A program made the position numbers and the translations under genes. Shown here piece after piece: positions 1 through 9,395 of a stretch of DNA of 64,000 nt. A model generated the notes under the pieces. It was not told the DNA's origin. It ran no database searches and saw only the letters and a list, made by a program, of their open reading frames with translations. The stretch spans positions 248,001 to 312,000 of the forward strand of contig NZ_PGFH01000002.1 of the NCBI RefSeq assembly GCF_002797685.1. The letters run 5' to 3'. Within the stretch, counting starts at the first letter, position 1. Every line of letters begins with the position of its first letter. Source of the stretch: Salinibacterium amurskyense. GTDB taxonomy: Bacteria; Actinomycetota; Actinomycetes; Actinomycetales; Microbacteriaceae.

Positions 1-189
<189 letters not shown>

Positions 190-198
190 CTAATTCTT

Positions 199-1059
199 TC
201 AGATCGAATAGTCAACAACGACGGGAGCGTGATCGCTCCAGCGCTCATCCCAGGCGCCGGCCTTGTCGATGCGGTAATCCGCAACGGTGGCTGCAAGCGC
301 GGGGGTGGCGACGTGGTAGTCGATACGCCAACCAGTGTCGGTGTCGAAAGCTTGGCCGCGCTGCGACCACCAGGTGTAAGGCCCGTCGACTTCACCAGCG
401 AACTGGCGGCCGACATCCACCCAGCCGAGGCCGGGTGCGGTCGTGCCGTCAACGCATTCGATGGTCTCGCCAGCGGCGCCGAAGAAGCGGTCGAAGTAGG
501 CGCGCTCCTCGAGCAGGAAGCCGGCCTTTTTGCGGTTGCCACGCCAGTTCTTGATGTCGAGCTCGCGGTGACCAACATTGAGGTCGCCGACGATAAGGGC
601 GTGGTCGCTGTGGGCGGCAAGCTCGGGCAGGCGTACGAGCATGGCCTCTAAGAACTTGTACTTCTCTACTTGCTTCGGGGTGTCAACAACGCCCGAGTGA
701 ACGTAGGTGCTGACAACAGTGACGGTCGTACCGTCGACGTCAAAGTCGGCTTCGAGCCAGCGGCCAGCGCTGTCGAAGTCGTCGGCGCCGAGCGCTACGC
801 GGTGAGCAAGAGGGGCGGATGCCGCAGACCCCTTGCGTGAGGCCAGCGCGACTCCTGCGCGGCCCTTTGCGGTCGCGGCATCGTGCAGGATGTTCCAGCC
901 ATCGCCGAGCAGCCCTTCGATATCGGCGTCGGCGGCGCGAACCTCTTGCAGCGCCAGAATGTCGATGTCCCGGGCATCCAGCCAGTCGCCCATGCCCTTG
1001 CGGTAGGCGGCGCGAACACCATTGACGTTGACGGATGCGATGCGAAGACGTGTTGCCAT
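199..1059 (-). CDS. xthA: Exodeoxyribonuclease III (AP endonuclease family)
   Basis: A 286-residue endonuclease/exonuclease/phosphatase-fold enzyme, close to the usual length of ExoIII. It should cut at abasic sites and act as a 3' exonuclease in base excision repair. Visible motifs are ASVNVNG at the N-terminus, the metal-binding Glu in LALQEVRA near residue 40, GDLNVGH in the middle, and the terminal WSDHAPVVVDY that carries the catalytic His. The start ATG at 1057-1059 sits just before this conserved beginning, so it is well supported. It lies between trpS and the YihY gene on the same strand and may be read with either. Confidence 0.95.
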   Translation of the reverse strand: MATRLRIASVNVNGVRAAYRKGMGDWLDARDIDILALQEVRAADADIEGLLGDGWNILHDAATAKGRAGVALASRKGSAASAPLAHRVALGADDFDSAGRWLEADFDVDGTTVTVVSTYVHSGVVDTPKQVEKYKFLEAMLVRLPELAAHSDHALIVGDLNVGHRELDIKNWRGNRKKAGFLLEERAYFDRFFGAAGETIECVDGTTAPGLGWVDVGRQFAGEVDGPYTWWSQRGQAFDTDTGWRIDYHVATPALAATVADYRIDKAGAWDERWSDHAPVVVDYSI

Positions 1060-1130
1060 GCCTCAAGACTACCGACGCGCACCGACCGTGCGGCACCCGG
1101 AAGTGAATGCCGGGCGCGCTGCAACGGGTG

Positions 1131-2258
1131 CTACTTCTTCTTGTTGCGCTTCATCATTCGAGAGAAGGTGCGCTTGAACTTCTTTTCATTGGCTCGGTCG
1201 CGCTCGCGGGCGTCGTCATCCGTCACTGTTGCTGTCGTCGGCTGAGATGACCGGGCGGAATCGCGCTGCGGTCGCCCGTTGGCTTTTTGCGCCTTGTTCG
1301 CCTTCGCATCTTCGGTGGCTTTCGTCGGTGTGACCGCACGCGGAGCATCTTCATCACGCTGAGCACCGCTGATGTCGAGATCCGCATCATCGGCAGCCAC
1401 GGCGATCCAAGCAGCGCCAATCAGGATGATCTGGCAGATGAAGTTGAACCAAATCAGCAGACCGATGATGACCGCGAAGGACGCGAGGAGAGGGTTGCGG
1501 GTTGCGCCTTCAAGCAAGAAGCCACCACCGAACTTGAGCGCACCCAGGGCGACGGCGGCGATGATGGTGCCCTGAGCGAGCATCCGGAACGGAATCTTGA
1601 TGCCAGAAACGACGCGGTAGAAGATTCCTAGCGTTGCGGTGTCGAGAATCAGCACGATGACGAGGGCAACACCGCGCGTGGCGATCACTCCGGCGGTTGA
1701 GTTTTCATTGATCGACACGAGGCCGAGAATCCAGTTGAGCGCGGCGGAGCTGAGCACCGAGACGCCCGCCGAAACGAGCACAGCAAGACCGAAACCGATT
1801 GCAAGCCCGGCATCCTTGAGCTTCAGGATGAGAAAGTTTGTTTCGGAGCTTTCCAGCCCAAACATCGAGCGCACAGCGTCGCGGCCCGACGCAATCCAGC
1901 CCAGCGCCGTGAAAGCCAAACCGAAGGCAGCGATGACACCGGTGATACCAAGAATGCTGGTATCGGCGAGGGTCTCGCGGCTAATTGCCCCGTTGCCGCT
2001 GCCGTCACCGATGAGGCCGGGGATGTTCGTGGAGATGAAGTTGTAGACCGCATCGAGCAAAACGGGATCGCCCTGCACGATAAAGCCGGCGACAGCGAAA
2101 CCAACCCAGATTGCGGCGAAGACGGCGAAGATCGCCTGGTAGGAAAGTCCCGATGAGAGGAGTGGTCCTAATTTGTCCGCGTAGTGCATGAAGACACGCA
2201 CGGGGCGTAGCTGGAGTACCCACTCAATGGCCGGTTTCAGTCGTTGCGCAAGCTGCAT
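1131..2258 (-). CDS. YihY/BrkB-family inner membrane protein
   Basis: A 375-residue polytopic protein with about six hydrophobic helices between residues 40 and 300. Examples are the segments around VFAAIWVGFAVAGFIV and LLIWFNFICQIILIGAAW. A long charged C-terminal tail rich in Lys, Arg and Asp ends in RMMKRNKKK. This matches the YihY/virulence factor BrkB family, once called ribonuclease BN by mistake. Its biochemical role is unsettled, so no reaction is proposed. The gene is divergent from ptsI with only 54 bases between the start codons. The basic cytoplasmic tail is longer than in the enterobacterial proteins and is probably disordered. Confidence 0.88.
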   Translation of the reverse strand: MQLAQRLKPAIEWVLQLRPVRVFMHYADKLGPLLSSGLSYQAIFAVFAAIWVGFAVAGFIVQGDPVLLDAVYNFISTNIPGLIGDGSGNGAISRETLADTSILGITGVIAAFGLAFTALGWIASGRDAVRSMFGLESSETNFLILKLKDAGLAIGFGLAVLVSAGVSVLSSAALNWILGLVSINENSTAGVIATRGVALVIVLILDTATLGIFYRVVSGIKIPFRMLAQGTIIAAVALGALKFGGGFLLEGATRNPLLASFAVIIGLLIWFNFICQIILIGAAWIAVAADDADLDISGAQRDEDAPRAVTPTKATEDAKANKAQKANGRPQRDSARSSQPTTATVTDDDARERDRANEKKFKRTFSRMMKRNKKK

Positions 2259-2312
2259 CCGTTAAGAATAGCTAGGCTGTCTGTGCGTAACTCAGAGGAG
2301 AGGTCAGATCAC

Positions 2313-3959
2313 ATGGAACTTCAGGGTGTTGGAGTCGGACGATCGGTTGCCATTGGAAAAGTCGTGCGGATGCCCGACCCCCTTCCGGAACCGAAAGATG
2401 CTCGCCATTCAGGCGACGCCGCAGCAGAAAAAGAAGCGGCAGCATCCGCACTCACATTCGTGGCTGCTGACCTGCGTGCACGCGCCGAAAAAGCGGATGC
2501 CGAGGCCAACGAGGTTCTTACCGCTACAGCCCTGATGGCTGAAGACCCCTCGATTCTCGACAGCGTGAACGAGCTGATCGACGGCGGCAAGGCTGCCGAG
2601 CGCGCTGTATTTGAGGCTTTCGCTTCGTTCCGCGAGATGTTGATTTCGCTGGGCGGCATGATGGCCGAACGTGCCACCGACCTCAGTGACGTGAGCCAGC
2701 GCGTGGTTGCTCGCCTGCGTGGCGTTGAAGCCCCGGGCGTTCCGCAGCGCGATGAGCCGTTCGTGCTCGTGGCCGACGACCTCGCCCCAGCAGATACCGC
2801 TCTGCTCGAACTCGACAAGGTTCTCGCTCTCGTTACCCGCCAGGGTGGGCCGACCAGCCACACCGCAATTCTTGCTCGCTCGAAGGCGATCCCCGCCATC
2901 ATGGGTGTTGCCGAAGCGCTTGAGCTTGCCGACGAGACGCTCGTGATTGTGGATGCCGGTGCCGGCACCATCACGACGGAGCCCACCGCTGAGCAAGTCT
3001 CCGCAGCAGAAGCCCGCATCGCCGAGCTTGCCGCCGCAGCAAACGCTCCCATCACTGATGGTGCTCTCGCAGACGGAACCCTCGTTCCGCTCCTCGCCAA
3101 CTTGGGCACTCCCTCGGAGGCTGCGCAGGCAGTCGAACTCGGCGCGGAAGGTGTCGGCCTGTTCCGCACCGAGCTCATGTTCCTCGATGCCACTTCGGCC
3201 CCCACGGTCGAAGAGCAGACGAAGGAATACACCGAGATGCTGCAGCACTTCCCCGGTAAGAAGGTTGTCGTTCGTGCCCTCGACGCCGGTGCCGACAAGC
3301 CGCTGAGCTTCATGGACATGGGTGAAGAAGTAAACCCCGCCCTCGGGCAGCGCGGCCTTCGCTCGCTCCGTGTCAACGAGAACATCCTGCGCGACCAGCT
3401 CACCGCGCTCGTGAACGCTCAGAACGCGACCGACGCCGACCTCTGGGTCATGGCCCCGATGGTGTCGGATGCCGAAGAGACCGAATACTTCGTCGCCCTG
3501 GGCCGCGAACTTGGCCTCAACACCGTGGGTGTCATGGCCGAGGTTCCCTCGCTCGCCGTTCTCGCCGATCAGGTCGCCGAACGCAGTGACTTTGTCTCAA
3601 TCGGCTCCAACGACCTCACCCAGTACACGCTGGCGGCAGACCGGATGCTCGGCACCCTCGCCAAGTTCCAAGACCCGTGGCACCCTGCAGTGCTCCGCAT
3701 GGTCAAGCTGCTCGGAGACGCTGGTGCTGCTGCAGGCAAGCCCGTCGGAGTCTGTGGTGAAGCTGCCGCAGATCCACAGCTTGCCATCGTTCTTGTCGGC
3801 CTCGGAGTCACAAGCCTCTCGATGACGCCCGCGGCGCTCGCCGACGTGCGCGCCGAGCTGCTGACGGTCACGCTCGAGCAGGCTAAGGCTCGCGCTGCTG
3901 CTGCTATCAACGCAACGACCGGGCCGACGGCTCGCGAAGCTGCTGCACAGGCTGCCTAA
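2313..3959 (+). CDS. ptsI: Phosphoenolpyruvate-protein phosphotransferase (PTS enzyme I)
   Basis: Enzyme I takes phosphate from PEP and passes it to HPr, starting the PTS relay. From ATG 2313 the protein is 548 residues. This start is chosen because AGAGGAGAGG at 2294-2303 is a strong ribosome-binding site and because MELQGVGVG matches the family N-terminus. An in-frame codon at 2244 would overlap the YihY gene. The phospho-His is in GGPTSHTAILAR (His183). The PEP-binding barrel shows GLFRTELMFLD, and the conserved Cys is in VGVCGEAA. No ptsH lies beside it. The nearest PTS partners in this window are the EIIA and EIIB genes at 25.7-26.4 kb. A strong hairpin follows the stop. Confidence 0.96.
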   Translation: MELQGVGVGRSVAIGKVVRMPDPLPEPKDARHSGDAAAEKEAAASALTFVAADLRARAEKADAEANEVLTATALMAEDPSILDSVNELIDGGKAAERAVFEAFASFREMLISLGGMMAERATDLSDVSQRVVARLRGVEAPGVPQRDEPFVLVADDLAPADTALLELDKVLALVTRQGGPTSHTAILARSKAIPAIMGVAEALELADETLVIVDAGAGTITTEPTAEQVSAAEARIAELAAAANAPITDGALADGTLVPLLANLGTPSEAAQAVELGAEGVGLFRTELMFLDATSAPTVEEQTKEYTEMLQHFPGKKVVVRALDAGADKPLSFMDMGEEVNPALGQRGLRSLRVNENILRDQLTALVNAQNATDADLWVMAPMVSDAEETEYFVALGRELGLNTVGVMAEVPSLAVLADQVAERSDFVSIGSNDLTQYTLAADRMLGTLAKFQDPWHPAVLRMVKLLGDAGAAAGKPVGVCGEAAADPQLAIVLVGLGVTSLSMTPAALADVRAELLTVTLEQAKARAAAAINATTGPTAREAAAQAA

Positions 3960-3972
3960 GACCTAGAACACA

Positions 3973-4010
3973 CGAAGTGCCGCCACCCCAAAACGGGTGG
4001 CGGCACTTCG
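3973..4010 (+). terminator. Intrinsic terminator after ptsI
   Basis: A perfect 16-bp stem, CGAAGTGCCGCCACCC (3973-3988) pairing with GGGTGGCGGCACTTCG (3995-4010), has a CAAAAC loop. It starts 13 bases after the ptsI stop. There is no long T run, as is usual in high-GC actinobacteria. Confidence 0.88.
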
Positions 4011-4418
4011 TCGTTAACGGGGTTCACGCTGGAGCGGCGGGCGTCGTGCCGTGGGTGCGATGCCGTGAAGTGGTCCACCCGAAAGGTGTATTCCTGCGGC
4101 CGACGGTGGGTCTTCGCGACGGAAATGATGGCTTCTCAGTAACGCCCTGAAGGTCCATCGGGGTACAAACTGTCGAACGATGTGGCTCTCATCGACGCGG
4201 TCAAAAATGGTGCTGATCGGCAAAAGTGGGCGCGGGCCTCGGCCAAAGAGTGGATCAGCGCTCTGTCTACCCGGCCTCGCGATCTCGGTGATGAGAGCGC
4301 TTTCAGCGAAAGTAGGTGGTCTAGCGGAGCCCCGGGTGGCACCCCCACCGCCACTAGTCTGAAAGCCGCTAGAACGCAGCACTATTCGGGCCAGAACGAT
4401 CTGTTCCCCCCTAGTGGG
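4011..4418. other. Long intergenic region with no convincing gene
   Basis: About 400 bases between the ptsI terminator and the sigma-factor promoter hold short open frames on both strands. None has a good ribosome-binding site or a recognisable domain. The plus-strand frame from about 4143 reads KLSNDVALIDAVKNGADRQ and looks mildly protein-like, so it could be a decayed gene fragment. This is weak evidence and no gene is called. Confidence 0.35.
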
Positions 4419-4447
4419 GTCACAAATTTCTGTAAATATTCGATAGT
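4419..4447 (+). promoter_or_regulatory. Candidate promoter of the ECF-type sigma gene
   Basis: GTCACA (4419-4424) and GATAGT (4442-4447) are separated by exactly 17 bases. Each matches four of six bases of the housekeeping consensus. The stretch between them is AT-rich and stands out from its surroundings. The predicted start of transcription near 4454 would give a leader of about 100 bases. Confidence 0.4.
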
Positions 4448-4473
4448 CTGCGTCATAGAGAACGGGTTACTCG

Positions 4474-4524
4474 GTCTCTTTGGGTAAGAAGGTTGTTTCT
4501 CCATAACCTTCGCCCCAAAGGGAC
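4474..4524 (+). promoter_or_regulatory. Large stem-loop in the leader of the sigma-factor gene
   Basis: GTCTCTTTGGG (4474-4484) pairs with CCCAAAGGGAC (4514-4524) with one G-U pair. Inside it GAAGGTT (4488-4494) pairs with AACCTTC (4505-4511), leaving a 10-base loop. The two helices are joined by a small internal loop of 3 and 2 bases. The element ends 31 bases before the chosen start codon. It could be a regulatory RNA fold or a weak attenuator. No known riboswitch class was recognised. Confidence 0.55.
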
Positions 4525-4555
4525 AAAAGAGAGGCCCGGGAAATGGATCAGGGGG

Positions 4556-6184
4556 ATGAGCGGAATCGTGGCTTCGAAGCTAACCACTTCGGACGAGCAG
4601 CTGCTGGCACAGGCGCGTACGGGGGTACAAAACGCCTTTGCCGAGCTCTGGAGTCGCCACTACCGCTCGGGTATATGTGTTGCCCGTCAGTACACGTCGA
4701 TAGACGCGGACGATCTCGTGTCTGAGTCGTTCGCGCGTATTTACCAGCGTGTGCTGGCGGGTGGCGGCCCGCAAGGAGCCTTCCGCCCTTACCTCTATAC
4801 GACCATCCGCAACCTCGCTTCGACCTGGGGCGCTGCCTCCCGCGAAGTACAAGTGGATGAGATCGCAGACTTCGAAGACCCCAGCACGCTTGACGATCCA
4901 ATTGCGATCGCCCTCGACCACACGCTCACCGCAAAAGCCTTCCGTGAACTACCGGAACGCTGGCAGTCGGTGCTCTGGTACACCGAAGTAGAGGGCATGG
5001 ATCCTCACGAAGTGGCTCCGCTGATGGGGATGAGCGCCAACAGTGTCGCTGCGCTGTCGTACCGTGCGCGTGAAGGCCTTCGTAAAGCCTGGTTGCAGGC
5101 TCACATCAACGATGCCACGGCATCCGGTGAATGCCAGTGGGCCATGTCCAAGTTTGGCGAGCATGCTCGTCAGAGCCTCAGCGGCCGCGATGCAAAGAGA
5201 ATTTCAGCTCACCTCGAGTCGTGCACTCGCTGCGCGATCGTGTGTGAAGAAGTCGACGAAGTTGGTTCACGCCTAGCACTCGTGATGATCCCGATGCTGC
5301 TGGGCGGCGTTGCAGGCGGAGGCTTCCTGAGCGCCTTCGGGCAGGGTGGCGCCGCGTCGCTCACTGCAGCAGCAGCACCGGCCATGCCAGCAGCCGTCGT
5401 CGCGTCAACCCACGTGGCCGGAGCGACCGCCGTTACTGCGGTGGGCGGCGCGAGTGCGGGCGCGATGCCGGTCGCTATCGCGGGAACCGTTGCCGCCGCC
5501 ATCGCGATCTCCGGATCGTTCGTTGCATTGGCGCCGGTTGCCCCGGAGGCCACAACGGCCGACGGCACCTCATCAAGCCAATCGATCGACTCCTCCGACA
5601 GCGCCACTTCAGCCGCGGCAAGTGTCAATGACAACCTCGGCGGCGACCGTGCAGACCCCAGCAATCTCACGATTCCTACCGTGCCTTCGATTGACTCTGC
5701 GACGGTCGCTGGAGAATCTGCTGGCGGCGGTCTCGGGACTGGCCTTGGCGGCGTCGTAGGCGGCGTTGGTGGGGCAGTGGGTGGACTCGTGGATGCGGTG
5801 GTTGGCACCGTCACTGGGGGAGCACCTCCCGAGGGCCACACCGCTCCCGGCGGAGTCGTCGCCGCTGATATCGACCTCAACCTCGTAGGTACTGCGACAC
5901 CCGGTGCCCATCTCTCTCTTCAGGCCGGCGGCCTCGTCTACGCGACAACCACCGTTTCGAGCAATGGAACCTTCGCTCTCAACGTCACGGGTATCCCCGG
6001 AGGTCTCTCGTCACTCGACCTTGTCCAGACCGTTGATCGCGACTACCTTGCCGGCATCGTCGGTACGGGTGGCCTTCTCGGAGGACTCCTTGGTGTCGTC
6101 GACGGTCTCATCAACGACCTCATCAAGCCGCTTAACCTGTCGTCTGGAACCAACCAGGGCGTCAACATCCGACTGTTGAACTAA
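4556..6184 (+). CDS. ECF-type sigma factor fused to zinc finger, membrane helices and an exported C-terminal domain
   Basis: From ATG 4556 the protein is 542 residues, about three times a normal ECF sigma factor. Residues 1-180 carry sigma region 2 (AFAELWSRHY, DADDLVSESFARIYQRV) and region 4 (LPERWQSVLWYTEVEGMDPHEVA). Next comes a zinc-finger anti-sigma motif, HLESCTRC. Two hydrophobic segments follow, around LALVMIPMLLGG and AGTVAAAIAISGSFVAL. The rest is a Ser/Thr- and Gly-rich linker and an Ig-like segment with VGTATPGAHLSL. Sigma factors with anti-sigma-like membrane extensions are known in Actinobacteria. The likely reading is a membrane-held sigma factor that reacts to an outside signal. 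The start is uncertain because the GGGGG just before it gives no spacing. GTG 4568 is an alternative. Confidence 0.82.
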   Translation: MSGIVASKLTTSDEQLLAQARTGVQNAFAELWSRHYRSGICVARQYTSIDADDLVSESFARIYQRVLAGGGPQGAFRPYLYTTIRNLASTWGAASREVQVDEIADFEDPSTLDDPIAIALDHTLTAKAFRELPERWQSVLWYTEVEGMDPHEVAPLMGMSANSVAALSYRAREGLRKAWLQAHINDATASGECQWAMSKFGEHARQSLSGRDAKRISAHLESCTRCAIVCEEVDEVGSRLALVMIPMLLGGVAGGGFLSAFGQGGAASLTAAAAPAMPAAVVASTHVAGATAVTAVGGASAGAMPVAIAGTVAAAIAISGSFVALAPVAPEATTADGTSSSQSIDSSDSATSAAASVNDNLGGDRADPSNLTIPTVPSIDSATVAGESAGGGLGTGLGGVVGGVGGAVGGLVDAVVGTVTGGAPPEGHTAPGGVVAADIDLNLVGTATPGAHLSLQAGGLVYATTTVSSNGTFALNVTGIPGGLSSLDLVQTVDRDYLAGIVGTGGLLGGLLGVVDGLINDLIKPLNLSSGTNQGVNIRLLN

Positions 6185-6303
6185 ACCCCAGTTCGGGGGT
6201 GTTCAGCCCGTTGTGCCGTCATAACGTGCCGGTAGACCAGTCTCTTTGAGTGAGTAACCCGAATACTCAGTGTGGGCGGTCGCCGTGGGTGACGGCCGCT
6301 CAC

Positions 6304-6354
6304 AAACAAATCGCCCCTGTCGCTACCGAGGTAGCGACAGGGGCGAGCTTGTTT
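6304..6354. terminator. Bidirectional terminator between sigma gene and sdhB
   Basis: CGCCCCTGTCGCTA (6312-6325) pairs perfectly with TAGCGACAGGGGCG (6332-6345) around a CCGAGG loop. An outer AAACAA/TTGTTT pair gives A and T tracts on both sides. It therefore works as a stop signal for the two convergent genes ending at 6184 and 6370. Confidence 0.9.
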
Positions 6355-6369
6355 AGTGCGGGTGCGCCG

Positions 6370-7128
6370 TTACGGCTTGCCCTTAATGATGGCCTGCTTC
6401 ACTTCAGCGATTGCCTGCGTGACCTGGATGCCACGGGGGCAGGCGTCGGTGCAGTTGAAGGTGGTGCGGCAACGCCACACGCCCTCTTTGTCGTTGAGGA
6501 TGTCGAGGCGAACCTGCGAACCCTCATCGCGCGAGTCGAAGATGAAGCGGTGAGCGTTCACGATGGCGGCGGGACCGAAGTACTGGCCGTCCGTCCAGAA
6601 CACGGGGCAGCTCGACGTGCACGCAGCGCACAGGATGCACTTGGTGGTGTCGTCGAAGCGAGCGCGTTCAACGGGGCTCTGCTTGCGTTCCTTGCCGCCC
6701 TTGGTGGCGCCAGCCATCAGGAACGGGTTGATCTCCTTGTAGGAGTCGAAGAACGGCTCCATATCGACGATCAAGTCCTTCTCCAGCGGCAGGCCCTTGA
6801 TGGCTTCCACGTAGATGGGCTTGGTGATGTCGAGATCCTTGATCAGGGTCTTGCAGGCCAGGCGGTTGCGGCCGTTGATGCGCATGGCATCCGAACCACA
6901 AATACCGTGCGCGCACGAGCGGCGGAAGGTCAGCGACCCATCCTGCTCCCACTTGATCTTGTGCAGGGCATCGAGCACGCGGTCAGTGGCGTACAGTTCG
7001 ACGTCAAAGTCTTCCCAACGCGGCTCTTCGTCAACATCCGGGTCGAAACGACGGATGATGAGCGTCGCAGTGAAGGTAGGAATCTCTTCGGCTGCGGCAG
7101 GCTTCTTGTCAGCGACGGCAGTGCTCAT
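6370..7128 (-). CDS. sdhB: Succinate dehydrogenase iron-sulfur subunit
   Basis: A 252-residue SdhB. It carries the three iron-sulfur clusters that move electrons from the flavin of SdhA to quinone in the membrane. The 2Fe-2S ligands are in RRSCAHGICGSDAM and the later Cys of NRLACKTL. The two C-terminal cluster motifs are CILCAACTSSCPVFW and FNCTDACPRGI. The ATG at 7126-7128 overlaps the sdhA stop by one base (TAATG), so the two are translationally coupled. It is the last gene of sdhCDAB and ends at a bidirectional terminator. Confidence 0.97.
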   Translation of the reverse strand: MSTAVADKKPAAAEEIPTFTATLIIRRFDPDVDEEPRWEDFDVELYATDRVLDALHKIKWEQDGSLTFRRSCAHGICGSDAMRINGRNRLACKTLIKDLDITKPIYVEAIKGLPLEKDLIVDMEPFFDSYKEINPFLMAGATKGGKERKQSPVERARFDDTTKCILCAACTSSCPVFWTDGQYFGPAAIVNAHRFIFDSRDEGSQVRLDILNDKEGVWRCRTTFNCTDACPRGIQVTQAIAEVKQAIIKGKP

Positions 7129-8942
7129 TAGTACTTTCTCTCCATCGGCGGGTAGTTAGTGATCACTACCGGCTTCCAGTCGAGGCGGATGTGGTCACCC
7201 GCCTCCTCTGATTCTGGATCGCCGGTGAGGTACGCCATCGTGTGCACGAGGAAGTTCTCGTCGTCACGGTTGGGGTAGTCCTCACGCATGTGACCGCCGC
7301 GGCTTTCCTTGCGCGACCGAGCCGAGTACACGAGTACTTCAGCGAGGTCGAGCAGGAAGCCAAGCTCAACGGCTTCGAGCAGGTCGGTGTTGAACCGCTT
7401 GCCCTTGTCGTGGAGCTGAATGTTCTTGTAGCGTGCGCGCAGCTTCTGGATGAGCTGGGTAACCTCTTCGAGGCTTTCATCCGTACGGAAGATCTGTGCG
7501 TTGCGGTCCATCGAGTCTTGCAACTCTTTACGGATCACAGCAATGCGCTCGGTGCCATCACCGGAGCGGACCATGTCGAGGATGCGCTTGACGCCTCCAG
7601 CAGGATCCTTCGGCAGCGGAACGAACTCAGCGGTCTTCACGTACTCAACGGCCGACTTTCCGGCGCGCTTTCCGAAGACGTTGATGTCGAGCAGCGAGTT
7701 GGTGCCCAAGCGGTTAGAACCGTGAACGGAAACACACGCGCACTCGCCGGCGGCGTACAGGCCCTTGACGACATCCGTGTTGTTGCGCAGAACTTCAGCT
7801 TCAACGTTGGTCGGGATGCCACCCATGGCGTAGTGCGCGGTGGGCAGTACGGGAACCGGCTCGGTGTACGGCTCAACACCCAGGTAGGTGCGGGCGAACT
7901 CCGTGATGTCTGGCAGCTTCTCGTCGATAACGGCAGGCTCAAGGTGAGTGATGTCGAGGAACAGGTAGTCCTTGTCGGGACCAGCTCCGCGGCCTTCACG
8001 AATCTCGGTAGCCATCGAGCGCGCAACGATGTCTCGCGGGGCGAGGTCCTTGAGCGTCGGCGTGTAGCGCTCCATGAAGCGCTCACCCTCGGCGTTACGC
8101 AGGATCGCGCCTTCGCCTCGAGCTGCCTCAGAGAGCAGGATGCCCAGTCCAGCCAACCCGGTGGGGTGGAACTGGAAGAACTCCATGTCTTCGAGCGGAA
8201 GGCCCTTGCGCCAAATGATTCCGACGCCATCACCGGTGAGGGTGTGAGCGTTGGATGTCGTCTTGAAGATCTTGCCGAATCCACCGGTAGCGAAGATGAT
8301 CGCCTTCGACTGGAACACGTGCAGCTCGCCGGTAGCGAGCTCGTAGGCAACAACGCCGGAGGGTTCTTCGACGCCATCAACCTCGGTCATGACCAGGTCG
8401 AGAACGTAGAACTCGTTGAAGAAGTTGATGCCGAGCTTGACGCAGTTTTGGTACAGCGTCTGAAGGATCATGTGACCCGTGCGGTCGGCGGCGTAGCAGG
8501 CGCGGCGAACCGGAGCCTTGCCGTGCTCGCGAGTGTGACCGCCGAAGCGACGCTGGTCGATCTTGCCGTCTTCGGTGCGGTTGAAGGGCAGACCCATGTT
8601 TTCGAGGTCGATGACCGCGTCAATGGCCTCTTTGGCGAGGATCTCGGCAGCGTCTTGGTCAACGAGGTAGTCGCCACCCTTGACGGTGTCGTAGGTGTGC
8701 CATTCCCAGTTGTCGTCCTCGACGTTGGCGAGGGCCGCAGCCATACCGCCCTGCGCTGCACCGGTGTGCGAGCGCGTGGGGTAGAGCTTGGAGATCACCG
8801 CGGTCTTGGCGTGCGGGCCGGCTTCAATAGCGGCACGCATACCGGCACCACCGGCGCCCACAATCACGATGTCGAACTGGTGGTAGTGGACTCCGTCAAT
8901 GACGGTTCCGTCGGCGATGTCGCCGGTGTTGATCGTAGACAA
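7128..8942 (-). CDS. sdhA: Succinate dehydrogenase flavoprotein subunit
   Basis: A 604-residue SdhA that oxidises succinate to fumarate in the TCA cycle. It shows the N-terminal dinucleotide fold [15 protein letters not shown] and the covalent FAD attachment site [15 protein letters not shown]. The active-site segments are [12 protein letters not shown] and [12 protein letters not shown]. The C-terminal domain ends with the family-typical [17 protein letters not shown]. The gene sits between sdhD and sdhB, with one base between the sdhD stop and this start. Length and order match actinobacterial sdhCDAB operons. Confidence 0.98.
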   Translation of the reverse strand: MSTINTGDIADGTVIDGVHYHQFDIVIVGAGGAGMRAAIEAGPHAKTAVISKLYPTRSHTGAAQGGMAAALANVEDDNWEWHTYDTVKGGDYLVDQDAAEILAKEAIDAVIDLENMGLPFNRTEDGKIDQRRFGGHTREHGKAPVRRACYAADRTGHMILQTLYQNCVKLGINFFNEFYVLDLVMTEVDGVEEPSGVVAYELATGELHVFQSKAIIFATGGFGKIFKTTSNAHTLTGDGVGIIWRKGLPLEDMEFFQFHPTGLAGLGILLSEAARGEGAILRNAEGERFMERYTPTLKDLAPRDIVARSMATEIREGRGAGPDKDYLFLDITHLEPAVIDEKLPDITEFARTYLGVEPYTEPVPVLPTAHYAMGGIPTNVEAEVLRNNTDVVKGLYAAGECACVSVHGSNRLGTNSLLDINVFGKRAGKSAVEYVKTAEFVPLPKDPAGGVKRILDMVRSGDGTERIAVIRKELQDSMDRNAQIFRTDESLEEVTQLIQKLRARYKNIQLHDKGKRFNTDLLEAVELGFLLDLAEVLVYSARSRKESRGGHMREDYPNRDDENFLVHTMAYLTGDPESEEAGDHIRLDWKPVVITNYPPMERKY

Positions 8943-9395
8943 TTAAAGCGCCTCACAGAAGCTTGCAAGCAGGGCTGGGTCAGCACCGGCTGGGCAGGGG
9001 TCGAAGGTGGTGATCACGAGGGTTCCCAGCGCGATCAGGATGATGGTCGATACGGCGATTCCAGCAAGCAGAACCGTGCGCACCTTCGGGTTGGTCGCAT
9101 AGTCATTCACGATCGTGCGCATACCGTTGGCGCCGTGGATGAGGGCGAGCCACAGCATCAGGCCGTCCCAGACTTGCCAGAACGGGTCGGAGAGCTTTCC
9201 GCCGACGAACGCGAAGTCGATTGCCTTAACGCCCTCGCCCAGGAACATGTTGACGAGAAGGTGGCCGAAGATGAGAACGACAAGAACTACGCCGGAGGCG
9301 CGCATGTAGATCCATCCCCATTTTTCCCAGTTGATGCCGCCAGTGCGGCGACCACGGGTAGGAGTGCGAGGGGCTTCGATGAGACTCATGCTCAA
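8943..9395 (-). CDS. sdhD: Succinate dehydrogenase membrane anchor subunit D
   Basis: A 150-residue protein with three predicted membrane helices: around SGVVLVVLIFGHLLVNMF, WDGLMLWLALIHGANGM and LAGIAVSTIILIALGTLVI. The His in GHLLVN and the HGANGMRTIVNDY segment fit heme and quinone contacts in SdhD proteins. It anchors SdhAB to the membrane together with SdhC. The start overlaps the sdhC stop by four bases, which indicates coupled translation. Confidence 0.9.
   Translation of the reverse strand: MSMSLIEAPRTPTRGRRTGGINWEKWGWIYMRASGVVLVVLIFGHLLVNMFLGEGVKAIDFAFVGGKLSDPFWQVWDGLMLWLALIHGANGMRTIVNDYATNPKVRTVLLAGIAVSTIILIALGTLVITTFDPCPAGADPALLASFCEAL

Noticed and set aside
4493-4556. Earlier TTG start (4493) for the sigma-factor gene
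   Set aside because: It falls inside the leader hairpin, has no ribosome-binding site, and adds a non-conserved basic stretch before the sigma domain.
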